In this document: piece by piece, positions 58,893 through 64,000 of the stretch
Layout: each line of letters opens with the position of its first letter
How positions within the stretch are numbered: position 1 is the stretch's first letter
Source: Zanthoxylum bungeanum
Lineage: Eukaryota; Streptophyta; Magnoliopsida; Sapindales; Rutaceae
DNA: 64,000 bases
Direction: 5' to 3'
NCBI GenBank assembly: GCA_019454045.1
Contig: SKCR01049659.1
Coordinates: 1 to 64,000, forward strand
Notes under the pieces: generated by a model
Told to the model about the DNA's origin: nothing
Seen by the model: the letters and a program-made list of their open reading frames with translations, nothing else
Databases searched by the model: none
Program-made: the position numbers and the translations under genes

Positions 58893-61800
58893 TGTAGGCA
58901 CTGCAGTTTTGCATGTGAGTCCCTACGATGAGTCTCATTTTGAGGCACTACCTTTTAAGTCACAGAAGTCGCGGGAAACGGACGACGGAGGGGGAAATTC
59001 AGAATAGGCATGTCATCAGATTCATTTCACAAGTTCACTGTTTTCATTCGTGTTACGTTCGTTACTTCGTTCGAACGTCAGGCAGATTACGGGCGTTCGT
59101 GTAGCGTTCGAAGAGGCGTTCGAATGGCGTCGGTATTTCTGGTTTTGCTGCTAGCCTCACACCCAAGCCCAATTAGCCCACCAAAGCCCATAAAACACAT
59201 CCAAATTAATAAAATGCATATTTAACACATGGTGAAATTAAATAAAATAATTAATTAAGTCATATACCAAATTAAATAAAACATTAAATAAAATCATGCC
59301 TAATTAAAATCAATCAACAAAATATTATTCCTAATTAAAAATATTGTATTCCTAACTTAACAAATATCATGCCTAAACAACACAAATTAAATATATTGAC
59401 TCCCTAATTTGAACTAATTTTGTCCCCCAATCAATCTTAGGCTTTCCTTGCATGACACCAAATCATATCCTCCATTAAATGCCAAATCCCTTCCTTGTCA
59501 AGCAAGATTTAACCCTAGCCCTTTGCCTATAAAAGGAACCCAATTCTAACCCTTGAGGCCCCCTAGCTGATTCATAGAAGAAAAACCTCTCTCCAACTCT
59601 CACATTCACGCATACCAAACAAAAAGAAAAGAATTTTCTCTCCTCATCCACCCTTGCTTTGCCGAAAATCACAGCCCTAAACACCATCCACCCACACCAA
59701 CAAACCATCTAAAACAGTAACTAAAAAGCCACACTTTTAATCCCCAAAACAGTAACCAAAAATATGCATTTTAAGCCTTCAAAAACACCCAAAACAGTTG
59801 CCAGAACACCCAAAAACAGTAAATAAAAATATAGCAGTTAAAACGTGACAAACAGTGACCAATACAGCAGCAAAACAGAAGCGAAACGGAGTCAAAACAG
59901 TAGCCCGAACAGCAAAACAGCGAGCTAAAGCGTTGAACCAGAAAGTTGCGGAGCTTTGGCCCTTTCGATCACCGTGAAACGCGAGTCCGAAAGTCGACAT
60001 AAAAGGTTAGACCTGAGGGCACTTTTCACATTCATTTTCATTTATATTTTTATCGTTTATTGAGTTTCGTTTGCATGATTATTGTGGAGTGATGCATGTT
60101 GTGGCCCTTGAGTAGATAGATGTATTATGAAGTGATGTATGTTGTGACCCTTGAAAAAAATGAAAAATGTGTCGCCTCTCGTGGTATATAGGATGGAAAC
60201 CCGGACATAAATTTCATAGCCGATTCCGAATGGACGGTAATATGATTTGTACTCGGGATACAACTCCACGTACCACTTGAGTAAACGACACATATTTTGT
60301 TTTATGTTGTTTTGATTTGTTTATTATTTGCTACTTGATTTCCGCATGTTATTTGTTTATGTAATGATGAGATAAATCGCATGGGCTTAGTAAGTGCGAT
60401 TAAAGGTCCTATATTTTGAGAGGTTAAAATCATTTACCACGATGCTTTGCCGCGCCGGATAATGTATATTCGATTGGATGTGAGATATGTTCAATCGGGT
60501 ACACGAAGTCCGATATCATTGTCTTTACTTTTTATATATGTATTGCGTTGTTTGCGCATGGGCTTAGTAAGTTGGATTAAAGGTCCTCTAAGTTAAGAGG
60601 TTAAAATCCTTTACCACGATGCTTTGCCGCGCCAGATAATGCATATTCGATTGGATGTGAGATATGTTCAATCGGATACACGAAGTCCGATATCATTGTC
60701 TTTACCTTTTTTGTACATGCATTATGTTATTAGCGCATGGGCTTAGTAAGTTGGATTAAAGGTCCTCCATTTCGAGGGGTTAAAGAACCTTTACTACGAT
60801 GTTTTGCCGCGCCGGATGATGTATATTCGGTTGGATGTAAAATGTGTTCAATCGGGTATACGAAGTTCGATATGGTTTTCTTTATTTTTATATGCATTAT
60901 GATGTGATGCGCATGGGCTTAGTAAGTTGGATTAAAGGTCCTCCATTTCGAGGGGTTAAAGAACCTTTACCACGATACTTCGCCCGCCTTTCATTTCGTT
61001 ATTCGCTTTTCTTTGTATGACATCTTCTTGCATAATCATGCATCATGTTGCATTGCGCATATGCTTAGTAAGTCGGATTAAAGGTCCTCCATTTGGGGGG
61101 TTAAAAAACGGTCTACCTTTGCCACGATGCTTTGCCGTGCCTTTTAGCCTATTATTATTTATTAGGTGTCATCTATTCATCCGTTCATGTATGTGTCATG
61201 TTGTTTACTGCATTTTGGAGGTCGCTGTTGTAACCCCATTCAAACGCGTTTCAGAACACCGCATGAACGCATGTTTTCTGTCTGGTCCCGTTCGAACGCA
61301 TTATCAAACGTTATATGAACGCGAACCTTCTATTTACCGTTCGAACACATTTTCGAACGTTACACGAACACACATACACTGAACTGAGTCATTTTCATCA
61401 CATGTCATGCATAATTGTTTCTTAGGTGATTTCTCTTGTATCATGTAATCAATCATACTATTTGAATTCCTGCATTTATTTATTTGATGTGTTCATGAGA
61501 TGTTACTCAAGCATGATTAGTCCTTTATTTTGCGTTTGGAATTTGCATTATGTTTAAGTTGTTCTTTGCTTTCCGCATTATATGATGGAAACATGTTCAT
61601 GAGATTGCCGTGTGCTATTGCATGTTTGCCGTTATGATGATTACTTTCATGCATGTGAACTTAAAAGTAGATTACTAATTGGAAATAAATGTTGCTTAGG
61701 CTTGGTTAAATTATTGCACAAATCATTTCATTATAAGTGGCATAAGTAAGGGACCATTCCAAACCCAACGGTTTGAGGTATTCCCTTGCGAGGGGTGAGT

Positions 61801-61941
61801 GCGGCCTTAAATCTTTGTCCCGGTTCACACCGGGTGGCGACTCCATTATTCTCCGGTTTAGTCCCACGCGGGCTACTCCGTACTCCCAACTAGGCCGCGA
61901 GCCTAGAACAGCATGCGTCGCCCAGTTTCTGTGTTCCCACA
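58893..61941 (+). repeat. 5' LTR of Tat-lineage element Tat-3
   Basis: This 3049-bp LTR starts TGTAGGCACTGCAG and ends TTCCCACA, followed three bases later by a tRNA-Arg PBS. Its first 100 bp match the starts of the Tat-2 and Tat-1 LTRs. TATAAAAG at 59528-59535 is the likely promoter. Five tandem repeats of about 177 bp follow at 60379-61200. Clusters of GTTCGAACG words occur at 59050-59125 and 61250-61375. A CCCGG/CCGGG hairpin and an 11-base PBS echo are at 61819-61845. Only the 5' end of Tat-3 is in the window. Confidence 0.88.
60379..61200 (+). repeat. Tandem repeats of about 177 bp in the Tat-3 LTR
   Basis: Units begin GCATGGGCTTAGTAAG at 60379, 60556, 60735 and 60911, and with GCATATGCTTAGTAAG at 61057 (spacings 177, 179, 176, 146). 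Each contains ATTAAAGGTCCT, a CTTTACCACGATGCTTTGCC core and, in the first three, GTTCAATCGG. The inverted Tat-4 LTR has the same unit near 63820-63900 and at the window end. Confidence 0.9.
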
Positions 61942-61944
61942 GTC

Positions 61945-61962
61945 TGGCGACTCCACTGGGGA
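61945..61962 (+). promoter_or_regulatory. Primer-binding site of Tat-3, tRNA-Arg type
   Basis: TGGCGACTCCACTGGGGA, identical to the Tat-2 PBS at 866-883, follows the LTR end after GTC. Confidence 0.88.
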
Positions 61963-62889
61963 TAGAGAATCGGCCCCGAAATATTGTCTTGTAATGTTTG
62001 GATTTGTGCTTTAATTAACCGTGTCTACTGTGGGTTAAAAAGGGGTTTAATCAAAGGCACTTTAAGGCTAGGTAATGGTTTGATGTCTTCCCTCATTCAC
62101 TACCTTTCTATAAGGAAAAGCTGTGAAGGCACCTAGATAATCACTTACTTGTGGCCTATTGTGATGGACTAATTTGGAGGACTCGTTGTTTATTCCTGTC
62201 ACCAAGCGATAAGAGCCTAAGAGGCTAGGGTACTTAAGAGAGCCTCGCTCCACCCTCCCTCTGGGGAATCTACAACGGGAAGTCCATTTGACAGTCAGTC
62301 ACACACCATAACTCATTGGCACGTACCTTAAGGTATAAAAAAAGTGCGCTCACTTGGTCGCTCGAACCCTTGAGTGGGGAGAACTAGTTGTGGGCAATCC
62401 TTCGCCAGCAAGAGTCTTTGACTACACTCCCGCAAACCCACACGTAGACTGGGATTGTATGGCCTATAGCAACTATTTCCTTGTGCTTGTGGACCATCCT
62501 CATTTGGATGCAGTTGGACTTCTTGTCAGAAATGCGAACTTATTGGGCTATTTAAACTGGGACGAGTTCTTATCCTATGATGATTGGGCCAAAAGCTTTT
62601 GAAATGTTGATGGGCCACTCTGTAGAAATTATTTTTGTATGCTTGTGTTTGGGAACATTGTCATTTGGATCCATTCGGACCTTTTATCATGGGATATGGG
62701 CTTGTTGGGCCATTTAAACAGGGAAAAGAACATATCTTATGGTGATTGGGCCAAAAGCTTCCAAAACGCCAATGGGCCATTATATGTTTGTGTTTAGGAA
62801 CGTTATCATTTGGATACGGTTGGACTTCTTGCCATGAGATGTGAACTTGTTGGGCCATTTAAACTGGGACGAGTTCACTCCTATGACAG
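61963..62889 (+). other. Tat-3 leader with short tandem repeats
   Basis: This homologue of the Tat-2 and Tat-1 leaders is non-coding. Three tandem units (starting about 62483, 62641 and 62785) share TCATTTGGAT, TTGTTGGGCCATTTAAAC and GATTGGGCCAAAAGCTT. It is cut at 62890 by Tat-4. No gag start is reached. Confidence 0.8.
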
Positions 62890-64000
62890 TGTGGGAACAC
62901 AGAAACTGGACGACGCATGATGTCCTAGGCTCGCGGCCTAGTTGGGAGTACGGAGTAGCCCGCGGGGGACTAAATCGGAGAATAATGGATCGCCACCCGG
63001 TATGAACCGGGAAAATGAGATTTAAGGCCGCACTCACCCCTCGCAAGGGAAGACATCAAACCGTTGGGTTCAGAATGGTCCCTTACTTATGTCACTTGTA
63101 ATGAAAAGATTTATGCAATAATCCAACCAAACCTATGACATATATTTCAAAGCGCACCGTAATCCTAAGTTCACATGCATGAATATAAAAAACTTACATC
63201 TAAACATACATGAAATCAAGTCCTATTGCTAAGTTTGCATGCAACAACAAGCATATAAAATCATAAGAGTTCAATCATTCATGCAAACATAAACACAAAC
63301 AACCATGGCAATATTGTCATGCGATATAAAGGAAATCAAAATAACAGCGAACATCTCATGTTATTAGCGCATTATAAAGGCGTATGAAATAAGATCAAAA
63401 TAACCTCATAATAAACAAAATCAACATAAGCGCATAACTTGAAGAGATGAAGAAAGATACGAATTTAAATACGTAAAAGATAAACAATCAAAGATGCAAT
63501 CGTACATTAAAGATGAACATGTCACGATGTAGTGCCAAAGAATGCGACTAACATGAGTGAAAGAAAGGAATACAAAGAAAAAGAGAAATGCAAAGAGGGA
63601 GAGAAATACAACGTGCGCCTATATACATGCAACTACTACAAATTTTCAATTAAGCATGTTATATGTGATACAAGATTATGCAATGAGATGTCATATGAAT
63701 GAATAATATGGAAAAGAAAGCACAGCAAAACATTACGTAAAAAAAAGAAATAAAATGCATGAATAAAATGATATTTTGCAAAACAGCGATAAATCGTGTA
63801 GTAAATAGCGCGGCAAAACATCATGGTAAGGTATCCTTAAGGCATTTTCCCTCCAATAGAGGACCTTAAACCCACCCTAGTTAAGCCCATGCGCATGCAT
63901 GCATAATAACGTGCAACAAATAAAATGCATGAGTAAAATGGTATTTTGCAAAACAGAGATAAATCACGTAGTAAATAGCGCGACAAAACATCGTGGTAAG
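62890..64000 (-). mobile_element. Tat-4: inverted LTR end of a further Tat element, runs off the window
   Basis: On the minus strand this ends TTCCCACA at 62890 like the Tat-3 LTR. It carries the same terminal features (CCCGG/CCGGG hairpin near 62995-63011, decayed PBS echo) and the 177-bp unit near 63820-63900 and again at about 63990. No PBS follows the LTR end, so this is best read as the 3' LTR of a minus-strand element inserted into the Tat-3 leader, with GACAG (62885-62889) as candidate target site. From 63100 to 63800 it is AT-rich with no gene seen. Confidence 0.75.

Noticed and set aside
59050..59125. Heat-shock elements from TTC/GAA words
   Set aside because: A heat-shock element needs GAA and TTC units spaced by two bases in alternating order; here TTC and GAA abut as TTCGAA without that spacing.
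60379..61200. CRISPR-like spaced repeats
   Set aside because: Units are about 177 bp and nearly identical throughout, without unique spacers, in a plant retrotransposon LTR.
61819..61834. A tRNA gene suggested by a T-arm-like hairpin
   Set aside because: Only one arm is present; no D arm, anticodon arm or acceptor stem can be paired around it.

Overview
The window looks like plant nuclear DNA, probably pericentromeric or otherwise repeat-rich. I see no convincing single-copy host gene. Essentially all of it is nested LTR retrotransposons: Ty3/gypsy of the Tat and Athila lineages, and Ty1/copia. I recognise the lineages from primer-binding sites (PBS: tRNA-Arg for Tat, tRNA-Asp for Athila, tRNA-Met for copia), from pol motifs and from exact 5-bp target-site duplications (TSDs). 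The species cannot be named from the sequence.

Layout. (1) 1-3632: 5' end of a minus-strand Tat element (Tat-2) inserted in the RNase H region of an older minus-strand Tat element (Tat-1). (2) Tat-1 spans 3633-54621 in pieces: RT/RNase H 3633-4945, linker 17122-17702, protease and gag 29804-31899, leader 31900-33090, and 5' LTR pieces 45550-46412 and 54186-54621. (3) Two copia elements of one family interrupt its pol: Copia-1 (+, 4976-17116, TSD CTTTC) and Copia-2 (-, 17708-29803, TSD GCCAC). Each contains a solo LTR of the Athila-like family (10802-13015 minus, TSD ATCAT; 27277-29448 plus, TSD TAAAA). (4) Athila-A (33091-45388) and Athila-B (46413-54180, TSD GTGGG) lie in Tat-1's leader and LTR. 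(5) 54622-58892: an older copia-like element (Copia-3) with no visible coding capacity. (6) 58893-62889: 5' LTR and leader of a plus-strand Tat element (Tat-3), interrupted by the inverted LTR of a further Tat element (Tat-4) running off the right edge.

The most unusual content is in the two Athila-type elements. Where Athila lineage elements usually have an envelope-like ORF, between integrase and the polypurine tract, both carry an intronless reading frame of the LOG family (cytokinin riboside 5'-monophosphate phosphoribohydrolase, PGGxGTxxE motif). Athila-A has gag, protease, RT, RNase H and integrase plus LOG. Athila-B has lost pol completely but keeps a gag-derived ORF and LOG, between near-identical LTRs with a perfect TSD. 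The two LOG frames have the same length apart from one base, share flanking non-coding motifs, and have each lost the same catalytic Arg codon by a different apparent CpG transition. Gene capture by a retrotransposon lineage before the two families separated explains this best. Both copies are now pseudogenes.

The LTRs of this family also have a distinctive regulatory layout: a G-box/ABRE-rich U3 array, a GC-rich inverted repeat before a TATA box, and a run of small ACCGCC...GGYYGGT hairpins in the transcribed leader. The copia family carries a separate array of short hairpins whose stems covary around a constant TGG loop.
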